Assembly: GCA_036771375.1 (NCBI GenBank)
Contig: DAIPHL010000016.1
Coordinates: forward strand, 1 to 22,620
Length of the DNA: 22,620 nt
From: DAIPHL01 sp036771375
GTDB taxonomy: Bacteria > Synergistota > Synergistia > Synergistales > Synergistaceae
Direction of reading: 5' to 3'
Shown here: in pieces, positions 7,322 through 14,160 of the stretch
Layout: each line of letters opens with the position of its first letter
How positions within the stretch are numbered: position 1 is the stretch's first letter
The notes under the pieces: model-generated
The model's input: the letters and a program-made list of their open reading frames with translations, nothing else
The model's database searches: none
Told to the model about the DNA's origin: nothing
Program-made: the position numbers and the translations under genes

Positions 7322-7340
7322 GTGAACATTTTACATTCAC
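7322..7340. promoter_or_regulatory. Candidate autoregulatory operator of perR
   Basis: GTGAACATTTTACATTCAC is a 19-bp imperfect inverted repeat (six of nine pairs match, with outer GTGAA/TTCAC arms perfect). It lies just downstream of the -10 box, over the expected transcription start, and has the length of a Fur/PerR box. The sequence is not the Bacillus PerR consensus, so this is a location-based guess. Confidence 0.35.
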
Positions 7341-7345
7341 GTCAG

Positions 7346-7374
7346 AGTATAGCAAGAAGGCCGATTTGGCACAA
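7346..7374 (-). promoter_or_regulatory. Promoter of the perR operon
   Basis: On the minus strand TTGTGC (7374-7369) and TATACT (7351-7346) are separated by 17 nt. The pair sits 52 nt upstream of the perR start and downstream of the frr terminator, so the perR run is an independent transcription unit. Confidence 0.65.
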
Positions 7375-7400
7375 CATTTTTTGTAAAATTCCACATATTA

Positions 7401-7440
7401 AAAAAAGGAAAATTTACGGGAGGCCGAAGCCTCCCGTTTC
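7401..7440 (-). terminator. Intrinsic terminator of the rpsB-tsf-pyrH-frr operon
   Basis: A 9-bp stem (7416-7424 with 7429-7437, ACGGGAGGC / GCCTCCCGT) closes a 4-nt loop. On the minus strand it is followed by AAATTTTCC and seven T residues. It starts just after the frr stop. Confidence 0.92.
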
Positions 7441-7443
7441 ATC

Positions 7444-8001
7444 TCAGTCGTTCATGATCTCCTTTTCTTTTTCGGCGAGGACCACGTCGATTTTCTTGAT
7501 GGCTTCGTCCGTCAGATCCTGGATCTCCTTCTGGTATTTTTTCAGCTCGTCTTCGCTGATCTTGGAGTCCTTTTCGAGCTTTTTGAAGCAGTCGACGATC
7601 TCCCTGCGGATGTTCCGCGTCGCGATTCGGGCGTCCTCGGCGTATTTGTTGACGAGTTTTGTCAGCTCGGCCCGGCGCTCCCTCGTGAGCTCCGGCAGGG
7701 TGAGCCGTATCGTCTCGCCGTCGGGTTGCGGGTTTATGCCGAGAGGGGAGGCCTGGATGGCTTTTTCGACCGCTTTCAGGGCGGTCTTGTCCCACACCGT
7801 GATGACGATTTGGCGGGGTTCCGATATGTTCACGGTGCCCATCTGTTTCAGTGGTGTCACCGTGCCGAAATAGTCCACCTTGATGTCCTCGACGAGGGCT
7901 GGATGCGCCCGGCCGGTTCTCACTCCGGCGTATGTGCCCTTCAGGTGTTCCAGCGCCTTGCCGGAGCGATTTTTCAGATCTTTGATCAGCGTTTGCGGCA
8001 T
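7444..8001 (-). CDS. frr: Ribosome recycling factor
   Basis: The 185-residue protein is RRF, which with EF-G splits the post-termination ribosome. Recognisable blocks are VRTGRAHPALVEDIKVDYFG near residues 29-48, the TPLKQMGTVNISEPR block, and the C-terminal coiled-coil helix (KKLEKDSKISEDELKKYQKEIQDLTDE). Length equals the usual 185. The start ATG at 7999-8001 has AAGGAG eight bases ahead. It follows pyrH by 28 nt and ends the operon at a strong terminator. Confidence 0.98.
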   Translation of the reverse strand: MPQTLIKDLKNRSGKALEHLKGTYAGVRTGRAHPALVEDIKVDYFGTVTPLKQMGTVNISEPRQIVITVWDKTALKAVEKAIQASPLGINPQPDGETIRLTLPELTRERRAELTKLVNKYAEDARIATRNIRREIVDCFKKLEKDSKISEDELKKYQKEIQDLTDEAIKKIDVVLAEKEKEIMND

Positions 8002-8029
8002 GCCAACCACTCCTTGTCGTCGTTCTTCT

Positions 8030-8743
8030 TTACGATACGACGGAGCCGATTTGTTCTCCGTCAAGCAGAAGCCTGGTCAAGTTGTCCTTTTGCAGCACGT
8101 TGAAGACGAGGATCGGCATTTTGTTGTCCATACACAGAGACATGGCTGCCGTGTCCATGATCCGAAGCTGCATCCGCAGGGCGTCCATGTAGCCTACCAC
8201 GGGCAGGAGCTTTGCGTCCGGGAACTTCACCGGATCCCTGTCATATATACCATTTACCTTGGTCGCTTTCAAGAGGCAATTCGCGTTTATTTCCGAGGCT
8301 CGAAGCGCCGCGGTCGTGTCGGTGGAGAAGAAGGGGGAGCCGGTTCCGGCGGCGAAGATGACGATTCGGCCTTTTTCAAGATGCCGCAGGGCGCGCCTTC
8401 GTATGTACGGTTCCGCGATCGACCTCATCTCGATCGCGGTCTGCACCCTCGTAGGGACGCCCAGGCGTTCGAGGGAATCCTGAAGCGCGAGAGCGTTGAT
8501 GACCGTGGCCAGCATCCCCATGTAGTCCGCCTGCACTCGCTCCATGCCCCGGTCGATCTCCTGGATGCCGCGGATGAAGTTCCCTCCGCCGACCACCATC
8601 GCGATCTCGACGCCTTCTTTCGCCACGATCGCGATCTGTTCGCAGATTCCGTTGATCTCGGCGTAGTTCAGACCGGAGCGCTCACCTCCCGCAAGCACCT
8701 CTCCGGAGAGTTTCAACAGCACTCGTTTGTACGGTCTTGCCAT
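8030..8743 (-). CDS. pyrH: Uridylate kinase (UMP kinase)
   Basis: The 237-residue protein is the bacterial amino-acid-kinase-type UMP kinase, phosphorylating UMP to UDP for RNA, DNA and envelope precursors. Visible motifs are the ATP-site KLSGE at 11-15, VVGGGNFIRG at 50-59, RVQADYMGMLAT, and the nucleotide-binding GTGSPFFSTDT segment. Start ATG 8743 is preferred over an in-frame GTG nine bases upstream because GAGGTG lies eight bases before the ATG and the protein then begins like its relatives. A hairpin terminator separates it from tsf, so pyrH depends on read-through or an unseen promoter. Confidence 0.98.
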   Translation of the reverse strand: MARPYKRVLLKLSGEVLAGGERSGLNYAEINGICEQIAIVAKEGVEIAMVVGGGNFIRGIQEIDRGMERVQADYMGMLATVINALALQDSLERLGVPTRVQTAIEMRSIAEPYIRRRALRHLEKGRIVIFAAGTGSPFFSTDTTAALRASEINANCLLKATKVNGIYDRDPVKFPDAKLLPVVGYMDALRMQLRIMDTAAMSLCMDNKMPILVFNVLQKDNLTRLLLDGEQIGSVVS

Positions 8744-8772
8744 GCTCTGCACCTCGCTGTGAAAAGGTCAGC

Positions 8773-8797
8773 AAAAAGGCGAGGAATCTTCCTCGCC
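8773..8797 (-). terminator. Internal terminator/attenuator between tsf and pyrH
   Basis: On the minus strand GGCGAGGAA-GA-TTCCTCGCC (8797-8778) forms an almost loop-free perfect hairpin followed by five T (8777-8773). It lies 14 nt after the tsf stop. It would reduce pyrH-frr transcription relative to rpsB-tsf. Confidence 0.75.
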
Positions 8798-8811
8798 TCC
8801 GTTCGATCGTT

Positions 8812-9402
8812 CTAGTTTCCGATCGCAAAGCGCGCCATTCTGCGGACGACGATATTCTCTCCCATTTTTGCGATCTCCGCCACGATGAGGTCCTTCACCT
8901 TGACCTTGGGATCTCGGATGTAGTTTTGCTCGACAAGACAGTTGTCCGCGTAAAAAGCGGCGACCTTGCCGTCTGCGATCTTGTCCAGGATGTGGGCGGG
9001 TTTGCCCTCTTCGAGGGCCTGCTTGCGGTATATCTCCTTCTCGCGCTCCAGCTCCTCGGCCGGGACGTCCTCCGGGGTGATGTACAGGGGGTTCGTCGCC
9101 GCCACCTGCATACACAGCTCGTGTCCGAGATGGGCGAATTCGTCGGTGCGCGCGACGAAATCGGTCTCGCAGTTCAGCTCGAGAAGCACGCCGATCTTAC
9201 CGTTCGTATGGATATAGCTGAACACGAGCCCCTGCGAGGCTTCGCGTCCCGCCTTCTTGGCGGCCTTGGCGAGGCCTTTTTCGCGGAGGTAGTCCACGGC
9301 CTTCTCGACGTCTCCACACTCCTTCAGTGCGTTTTTGCAGTCCATCATGCCCGCGCCGGTACGGGCCCTCAGTTCCTTTACGGCGTCAACGTTTACGCTC
9401 AT
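8812..9402 (-). CDS. tsf: Elongation factor Ts (short form)
   Basis: The 196-residue protein is EF-Ts, the nucleotide exchange factor of EF-Tu. The N-terminal UBA-like domain (VKELRARTGAGMMDCKNAL) and the contact motif ETDFVAR are present. At about 196 residues it is the short form seen in Thermus and many other phyla, lacking the second core subdomain of the 280-residue E. coli type. ATG at 9402 is preferred over the GTG just before it because AAGGAG is eight bases ahead. The rpsB stop and this start share one base (TGATG), implying translational coupling. Confidence 0.97.
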   Translation of the reverse strand: MSVNVDAVKELRARTGAGMMDCKNALKECGDVEKAVDYLREKGLAKAAKKAGREASQGLVFSYIHTNGKIGVLLELNCETDFVARTDEFAHLGHELCMQVAATNPLYITPEDVPAEELEREKEIYRKQALEEGKPAHILDKIADGKVAAFYADNCLVEQNYIRDPKVKVKDLIVAEIAKMGENIVVRRMARFAIGN

Positions 9403-10253
9403 CACTGTGACTCCTTCCAGCCTTTGCGCTCTTCGATCTCCTGGTTCACGACCCGCTCGCCGACCTCGGCGTAGGCGTCGTGAAGCTTCTCTCTGCTTTC
9501 GATCAGCTCTTCCTCGGAGAGAGGCTCGTTCCGCTCCGTCTCCTCTTCTTGCGGTTCGGGAGCCCCGTCCACCCCCTGGCGCCCTTCGATGAAAGCGCTC
9601 GCCATGAGATTGACGATCAATTCGATCGCTCTGATGGCGTCATCGTTGCCGGGGATGGGATAGTCGATCACCTCGGGATCGCAGTTCGTGTCGACGATCG
9701 CAATCACGGGAATCCCCAGTTTGCGCGCCTCCAGTACGGCGATCGCCTCCCTGCGCGGATCGATCACGAAGAGCGCATCGGGAACCTCCCGCATCTCCTT
9801 GATGCCGGAGAGCGCCTTTTCGAGTTTTTCCTTCTCCTTACGGAGCTGGACGACCTCTTTTTTGGGGTATTTGTTGATCGAACCGTCCTCGTCCATCTTC
9901 TCGAGTTCGATCATGCGGTTGACGCGTTTGCGTATCGTCGCGAAGTTGGTGAGAAGGCCGCCGAGCCATCTCTGGTTGATGAAAAACTGGCCGGAACGGA
10001 TCGCTTCGTCGCGGATGGGATCCTGTGCCTGTCGTTTCGTCCCGACGAAGAGAAGGCTGCCGCCGTTCTTCGAGACCTCTCTCACGAAATCGTATGCGCG
10101 CTCGAGGCCCTTCACGGTTTTTTGAAGGTCGATGATATAGATGCCGTTTCTCTCCGTAAAGATATACGGCCTCATCTTCGGGTTCCACCGCCGGGTCTGA
10201 TGACCGAAGTGGACGCCGCACTCCAACAGCTGCTTCATGTTGACTACGCCCAA
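9402..10253 (-). CDS. rpsB: 30S ribosomal protein S2
   Basis: The 283-residue protein is ribosomal protein S2 (MKQLLECGVHFGHQTRRWNPKM, LFVGTKRQAQ, INQRWLGGLLTNF, DALFVIDPRRE, VDTNCDPEVIDYPIPGNDDA). A C-terminal extension of about 60 residues, rich in Glu and Arg, follows the core. The start is TTG at 10253: AAGGAGG lies eight bases upstream and the resulting MGVVNMKQLLE matches the usual S2 N-terminus; the ATG five codons later has no ribosome binding site of its own. It heads the rpsB-tsf-pyrH-frr operon. The leader holds a perfect 7-bp hairpin that may serve in autoregulation. Confidence 0.97.
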   Translation of the reverse strand: MGVVNMKQLLECGVHFGHQTRRWNPKMRPYIFTERNGIYIIDLQKTVKGLERAYDFVREVSKNGGSLLFVGTKRQAQDPIRDEAIRSGQFFINQRWLGGLLTNFATIRKRVNRMIELEKMDEDGSINKYPKKEVVQLRKEKEKLEKALSGIKEMREVPDALFVIDPRREAIAVLEARKLGIPVIAIVDTNCDPEVIDYPIPGNDDAIRAIELIVNLMASAFIEGRQGVDGAPEPQEEETERNEPLSEEELIESREKLHDAYAEVGERVVNQEIEERKGWKESQ

Positions 10254-10305
10254 TACAAACGCCTCCTTGTGTTTTTCCCTCCGCGGGACTCCTCCTGCCG
10301 GTTCA

Positions 10306-10328
10306 TCGACCGAGACAAACACGGTCGA
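10306..10328 (-). promoter_or_regulatory. Hairpin in the rpsB leader
   Basis: TCGACCG and CGGTCGA form a perfect 7-bp stem around a 9-nt loop, 53 nt upstream of the rpsB start. There is no U tract, so it is not a terminator. S2 is known to control rpsB-tsf through the leader in other bacteria; a similar role here is only an inference. No confident promoter could be picked for rpsB. Confidence 0.4.
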
Positions 10329-10489
10329 CAACAAACCAACAGTCCCCCCGCGTGTGTGTTAAGGGTATGCAAGACGCAAAGAAGCTTATCATTTTTAGTG
10401 ATTTTCCGCAAGTCCCGCGATCGCCTCGATGTTACAATTTCGGTGAAGGATCTTTCCCACAGCCTTCTCCGGGAAGAGGAGTGATTCGA

Positions 10490-11431
10490 ATGTCCATTTC
10501 GAACGGTGCGAAAAACAGGGGAGGAGGACGCGGGCGCATCGGGAGCGTCGGTGTGGTCTTCATCGTGTTCCTCTCGGCGGTGATCATCTTGGGTGCCCTT
10601 GGCGTTTACGCCTTCAACAGCCCGCGGGTCCGAATCGGTATTTTGGACAGAAAATTGAATAAAATGAGCGGATACGACTACTCCTCCGATATCGCCGCCC
10701 TCATGGCGGAGAAGCGCTACGAGGAGTCCTCGAAGCTCGCGTCGTTCGTCGCCTCCCATCCCGAGTTGCCCGGTCAGGAGGCTGTCAGGGAGCTCCGGGA
10801 GGAACTCGACGAGAGGACGAAAAAGGGTTCTTCCCTCCTCGAACGCGGCTTCGGTCTTTTGACCGGTTTTCTCTCGGGAGGGGGAAAGAGCGAGGAGGAA
10901 CGCATCGGTGGGCTTATCGCGAACGTCCTCGTCGACGGCAGAGGGCTTTCCGAGGCCGATTTCCCGAAAAAGACGAAGGTGGATGCCGACGAACTGGCGT
11001 CCGCCCTGAAAAAAGCCAATCTCTCGCTGGACAAGGTTTGGTTTCCGGGGGTGGCTCGAACACTTCGGCTCTCGGGCCTTTTGTCGGACGAGTACAGGGA
11101 TTTTCTCGTGAAGAGCGCGAAGGAAAGCGAGGCGGCAAAAGAGGCGACCGCGGAGCTTACATCGGCGATTGCCGATACGCGCGCGCTCATTTCGGAGCTG
11201 GGGTTGCACAGGGCTCTGGGCGTTCACGGAGAGGTCCGGACCCCCTCGGATCTCTCGGCGATCGTGAAATGGGCGCGCCTGCTTCCGGCGGAGACGTATA
11301 TCGTGGCGACCCACGGCGGTGTGCGCCTCCTGCACAGGCTTCCGGATCCTCTCGAGGGGAAAGCGCTGTTGCTGGAGATCGCCAAAAAGGGACCGCCGGC
11401 GATTCGCTCGGCCGGGTTCTGGCTGAAATGA
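10490..11431 (+). CDS. Membrane-anchored protein of unknown function
   Basis: I do not recognise this 313-residue protein. One transmembrane helix at about residues 22-42 (VGVVFIVFLSAVIILGALGVYAF) follows a short basic N-terminus, predicting a type II topology with the bulk outside the cytoplasm. The rest is helical and charged, with a low-complexity Gly-rich link (GLLTGFLSGGGKSEEER) in the middle and a more compact C-terminal part. The start ATG at 10490 is set by AAGAGGAG eight bases upstream; a TACAAT at 10433-10438 may be a -10 box, without a good -35. It is transcribed alone and ends at a bidirectional terminator shared with the Synerg-CTERM gene. Confidence 0.8.
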   Translation: MSISNGAKNRGGGRGRIGSVGVVFIVFLSAVIILGALGVYAFNSPRVRIGILDRKLNKMSGYDYSSDIAALMAEKRYEESSKLASFVASHPELPGQEAVRELREELDERTKKGSSLLERGFGLLTGFLSGGGKSEEERIGGLIANVLVDGRGLSEADFPKKTKVDADELASALKKANLSLDKVWFPGVARTLRLSGLLSDEYRDFLVKSAKESEAAKEATAELTSAIADTRALISELGLHRALGVHGEVRTPSDLSAIVKWARLLPAETYIVATHGGVRLLHRLPDPLEGKALLLEIAKKGPPAIRSAGFWLK

Positions 11432-11492
11432 GGGAAACGGAACGAAAGTCCCCTCTTCCGCAGGGCCGGCGGATGAAAAAGACGAAGAGATG

Positions 11493-11530
11493 AAAAGAGG
11501 ACGGGCCGCTCCACCGGCCCGTCCTCTCTT
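11493..11530. terminator. Bidirectional intrinsic terminator between convergent genes
   Basis: A perfect 13-bp stem (11496-11508 with 11515-11527, AGAGGACGGGCCG / CGGCCCGTCCTCT) has a 6-nt loop. The minus-strand side is followed by TTTT, the plus side by CTTTAT. It lies between the stops at 11431 (plus) and 11562 (minus). Confidence 0.88.
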
Positions 11531-11561
11531 TATCGATGTCTTGTTCGACCGAGCCGCTCTC

Positions 11562-12503
11562 TTAGCGTCTCCGCAGAGCGAAAGCGAGCAACGGCAGAAC
11601 CGCGAGGAGGGGCAGGGCCGCTCCGGCGTTACAGCCGCCGCCGCCACCGCTTCCACCTTCGTCGGGGCTCGTCGTCGGCCCGTCCGTTTTCTCGTTCGCG
11701 TTGAAGATCAGGCAACTGCTGTACCAATCGGTGAAATGGGTTTTGACGTCGGGCGAGACCTCGTGCATGACGCCGAGGAACTGCAACCCCTTGTTGGTCG
11801 GGGTGTAGCGGATGACGCCGTCCTCGTTCGTTTTGCCGAGCTCCCTCAAGGATTCACGTCCCTCTTCTCCCATGAAGATGGGGGATTTTTCGTCGGCCCA
11901 TTCGACCTTGGCGTTCGCAAGAGGCGCGCCTTTGTAGAGCACCTTGAAGGACGCCGCTTCCTGGACCTTCAGCCCCGAGATGTCGTTCACCGGGACGATC
12001 TCGATGCCCTTTTTCCAGCCGGTCGCCTTGGACGAGAAACCGTCGTTCTTCGCGTTCAGGATTTGCTTGGTGTAGCCGACGTAGCCGAATTGGAGCCCTT
12101 CATACCCCATCACGATGTCGCACTCGGCGGTCAGGAAAGTGGTCCCCGGTTTTTCCAGCTTCGCGCGCGCGATCACGGCGTCCGGGCTCTTTATCTCCAC
12201 CCCGTTGGGATCGTCGAATTCGACGAAGGACGGAAACGTCGTCTTCGTCCCGTCGTTGTAGAGAAACTGCGCGGAAAAGATCGATGGTTCCTGTCCGATC
12301 GCCGCCGAGTTGTACTGGGACTCCAGGAATGCGTGGGTGAAGGAGAGCATTGCGGTGTGCTCGCTGCCCACCTCGACGGTGGAGGTTTTGGGGATGATCG
12401 AAAGGTAGTGAGCGTCCGCACGGAACGTGCCGAGACAGAGGGCGGACACGAGAACCAGGGCCAATACGGTCGTCATTTTCACAAATTTTTTCGTAGTCGT
12501 CAC
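11562..12503 (-). CDS. DUF4198-like secreted protein with Synerg-CTERM sorting tail
   Basis: The 313-residue protein has a signal peptide (about 1-31, cut near FRADA) and a mature N-terminus beginning AHYLSIIP. This start and the later block FKVLYKGAPLANAKVEW ... TNEDGVIRYTP resemble DUF4198, a family of periplasmic/surface proteins often found near metal (Ni/Co) uptake. The C-terminus is a Synerg-CTERM signal: acidic/Ser-Gly linker, five Gly then Cys, a helix of Ala/Leu/Pro, and a final RRR. Such tails direct processing and surface anchoring, probably with modification at the Cys. The start is GTG at 12503 (AAGGAG 11 bases ahead); the next in-frame ATG lies nine codons on. It has its own promoter and a leader of about 150 nt. 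Metal binding is inferred from family resemblance only. Confidence 0.88.
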   Translation of the reverse strand: MTTTKKFVKMTTVLALVLVSALCLGTFRADAHYLSIIPKTSTVEVGSEHTAMLSFTHAFLESQYNSAAIGQEPSIFSAQFLYNDGTKTTFPSFVEFDDPNGVEIKSPDAVIARAKLEKPGTTFLTAECDIVMGYEGLQFGYVGYTKQILNAKNDGFSSKATGWKKGIEIVPVNDISGLKVQEAASFKVLYKGAPLANAKVEWADEKSPIFMGEEGRESLRELGKTNEDGVIRYTPTNKGLQFLGVMHEVSPDVKTHFTDWYSSCLIFNANEKTDGPTTSPDEGGSGGGGGCNAGAALPLLAVLPLLAFALRRR

Positions 12504-12927
12504 CTTGATCACTTCTCCTTGATAATTCTGATCGTTGTCAAATTTCCTGTCGCAGTGAGATGGCTCTAACAATGATCTTATGCCGCGATCACCTCTTTTC
12601 GAAGTCACACCCCTGCCGTTTCATGATGCTTTCGTGGCGAAGGGGGCCGAAATATAGCTCGTATACTATAACACAAAGTTCAGCTTGTCAAACCAGTGGC
12701 CTTGGGATGTCACTTCAAGGCGATAGGCCCGCGGCGGAGAAAAGCCTCGATATCATATGGGGATGGAGAGGAGCCTCCGAGGCAGGGAAGGTCGATCCGT
12801 TTTTCCCGCCCCCTTGCGCTTCTCATGCGAGAAGACCGCCTCCGTGACGAAGCGGGACGGCCCCGGCTTTTTCTGCCGGGTGCTGTCTCTTTGTGAGGGT
12901 GGATCGTCGTCGGCTTGCGTTTCTCTA
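12504..12927. other. Intergenic region between the Synerg-CTERM gene and gntR
   Basis: Besides the promoter at 12663-12691 and its leader, this stretch has two perfect hairpins downstream of the gntR stop: CTTCTC-ATGC-GAGAAG at 12819-12834 and CCCGGC-(7 nt)-GCCGGG at 12862-12880. Neither is followed by a U tract on the minus strand, so neither is a proven gntR terminator. No known riboswitch is recognised in the leader and no gene is seen. Confidence 0.4.
12663..12691 (-). promoter_or_regulatory. Promoter of the Synerg-CTERM gene
   Basis: On the minus strand a perfect TTGACA (12691-12686) is followed after 17 nt by TAGTAT (12668-12663). Transcription would begin near 12656, about 150 nt before the GTG start. 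Confidence 0.7.
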
Positions 12928-13716
12928 TCACGGAAAGGTGTGGCCTGGCGGCGCGTTGGGAGAAGATCGATCCGAGAGGGCAAAGAGAATTTCCGGGTGT
13001 TTGAACGCCACGGCGTAGTAGGTGGTGTTGCACAGATGCGCGAGGGTCAGGCGGGCGGCGCGCTCTCCGTCGCGCGAAGCGATGGCGCCGATCAGCTCCC
13101 GGTGTTCCTTTGCGCCCAGATTCTCCCGTTTCCTCCGTTCGAAGACGGCCTCCACCTCCGGTGGAAAGGGCAGGCGGCCGATCACGTAGTGTGTGTAGAG
13201 GTGGCTGCGCCAGTAGGTTATTTCGTAGATGCGTTCCAGGTATTTGTTGCAGGCGATGGCGGCCACGCTCATGTGAAAACGGACGTTGAGGTCCTCGGCG
13301 GAGTAGGGTTCGTTTTTCCTCGTGTAGGCTGACCGGCCCCCTCCCGATTGGCCGGAGAAGCCCGCCAGCTCCTCGGCGTTGATCCGCTCCAGGAGCTCCA
13401 CGTCGGATTTCACGGCCTTCTCCGCCGCCAGAAAGGCCAGCTTCTGTTCCAGGCACTCCCGGGCGTAGTAGACGTTGCGCATGTCCTCCGGCGTGAGCGG
13501 CGGAACGGCGTATCCCCGTTTGCCGCGCGTCTGCTCCAGAAACCCCTCGCCCACCAGGCGTGACAAGGCTTCGCGCACCGGCGTCCGACTCAGTCCCACG
13601 TCCGTGGCCAGGGTCGTCTCGTAAAGGACCTGCCGGGGCAGGACCTCCCCGGAGACCACCATCTCCACGACGCGCCGCATCACTTCGTTCGCGCTGCTAC
13701 CTCGCTTCTCCTCCAA
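12928..13716 (-). CDS. GntR-family (FadR/FCD-type) transcriptional regulator
   Basis: The 262-residue protein has an N-terminal winged helix of the GntR kind (VVEMVVSGEVLPRQVLYE, LATDVGLSRTPVREALSRLVGEGFLEQ) at about residues 9-65, then an all-helical FCD ligand domain with the metal-binding His pattern (NVRFHMSVAAIA, AKEHRELIGAIASRD, AHLCNT). FCD members respond to small carboxylates or amino acids. The start is TTG at 13716, because GGAGG lies seven bases ahead and the protein then begins at the usual distance before the DNA-binding domain; longer in-frame readings have no ribosome binding site. It diverges from iadA, and two perfect inverted repeats lie between the genes, so it most likely controls itself and iadA, possibly the peptide transporter too. 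Ligand unknown. Confidence 0.9.
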   Translation of the reverse strand: MEEKRGSSANEVMRRVVEMVVSGEVLPRQVLYETTLATDVGLSRTPVREALSRLVGEGFLEQTRGKRGYAVPPLTPEDMRNVYYARECLEQKLAFLAAEKAVKSDVELLERINAEELAGFSGQSGGGRSAYTRKNEPYSAEDLNVRFHMSVAAIACNKYLERIYEITYWRSHLYTHYVIGRLPFPPEVEAVFERRKRENLGAKEHRELIGAIASRDGERAARLTLAHLCNTTYYAVAFKHPEILFALSDRSSPNAPPGHTFP

Positions 13717-13745
13717 GGCAAGACCTCCGCTCCGGCTTATGCATT

Positions 13746-13761
13746 CATTATTGACATAATG
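13746..13761. promoter_or_regulatory. Inverted repeat 1, candidate GntR operator
   Basis: CATTAT-TGAC-ATAATG: 6-bp perfect arms around 4 nt. It covers the -35 box of the iadA-side promoter and lies 30 nt upstream of the gntR start. Confidence 0.6.
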
Positions 13762-13779
13762 ACTTTCTGATTGTACTAT
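13751..13779 (+). promoter_or_regulatory. Promoter toward iadA
   Basis: TTGACA (13751-13756) and TACTAT (13774-13779) are separated by 17 nt on the plus strand. The first hexamer is perfect. Both boxes overlap inverted repeats, as expected for a repressed promoter. Transcription would start near 13786, leaving a leader of about 375 nt before iadA. Confidence 0.65.
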
Positions 13780-13790
13780 GAACCCATAGT
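13775..13790. promoter_or_regulatory. Inverted repeat 2, candidate GntR operator
   Basis: ACTATG-AACC-CATAGT: 6-bp perfect arms around 4 nt, the same geometry as repeat 1, with centres 29 bp apart. It covers the -10 box and expected start of the iadA-side promoter. Confidence 0.6.
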
Positions 13791-14160
13791 CTAACATATG
13801 CGCAATTCGAAAATCCATCGGTAAATTACGCACAGTGAGCCTCTTCCCCACCTGTCGCCTCCCGGGCTTGAGGAGAAGGAGCTCTTCTGCGTTCTCCCGG
13901 AGGTCGATTGGTATGGGAAACGGCATCGAAAAACATTTTCCCGGGGGAGGAAGCAACCCTCACGAATGTGTATCCCGTCCGAGGCGAAGCGCTTTCCTCG
14001 TCTTTGGGACGACGGGAGTTCGATTCGGCGCGTCCGTGATTCGCGAAGGGCGAGCTTGGGGACGGAGCCGTGCCGTTTCGGGAGGACTGCATACGCTGGA
14101 TGGTTCGGCGCTCTGCGCCCTTCCTTCCGATGAAGTGATCCGTTTCGTCGGGCGAGTGGC
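13791..14160 (+). other. Long leader upstream of iadA, no gene recognised
   Basis: About 370 nt separate the promoter/operator region from the iadA start. Open frames here have no ribosome binding site and no protein-like content. A small hairpin TCGTC-TTTGG-GACGA lies near 13998-14012. A T-arm-like string (TTCGATTC) near 14019 has no matching stem and is not a tRNA. The stretch may be an untranslated leader, or a nearer promoter was missed. Confidence 0.4.

Noticed and set aside
10244..11656. 470-codon minus-strand open frame
   Set aside because: Runs antisense to the supported plus-strand gene and through the bidirectional terminator; composition is not protein-like.
12504..12656. Possible metal riboswitch in the leader of the DUF4198-like gene
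   Set aside because: No conserved aptamer motif could be recognised by eye; kept only as a check to run.
14010..14035. T-arm-like string suggesting a tRNA
   Set aside because: The flanking bases cannot form the T stem, and no acceptor or anticodon arm was found.
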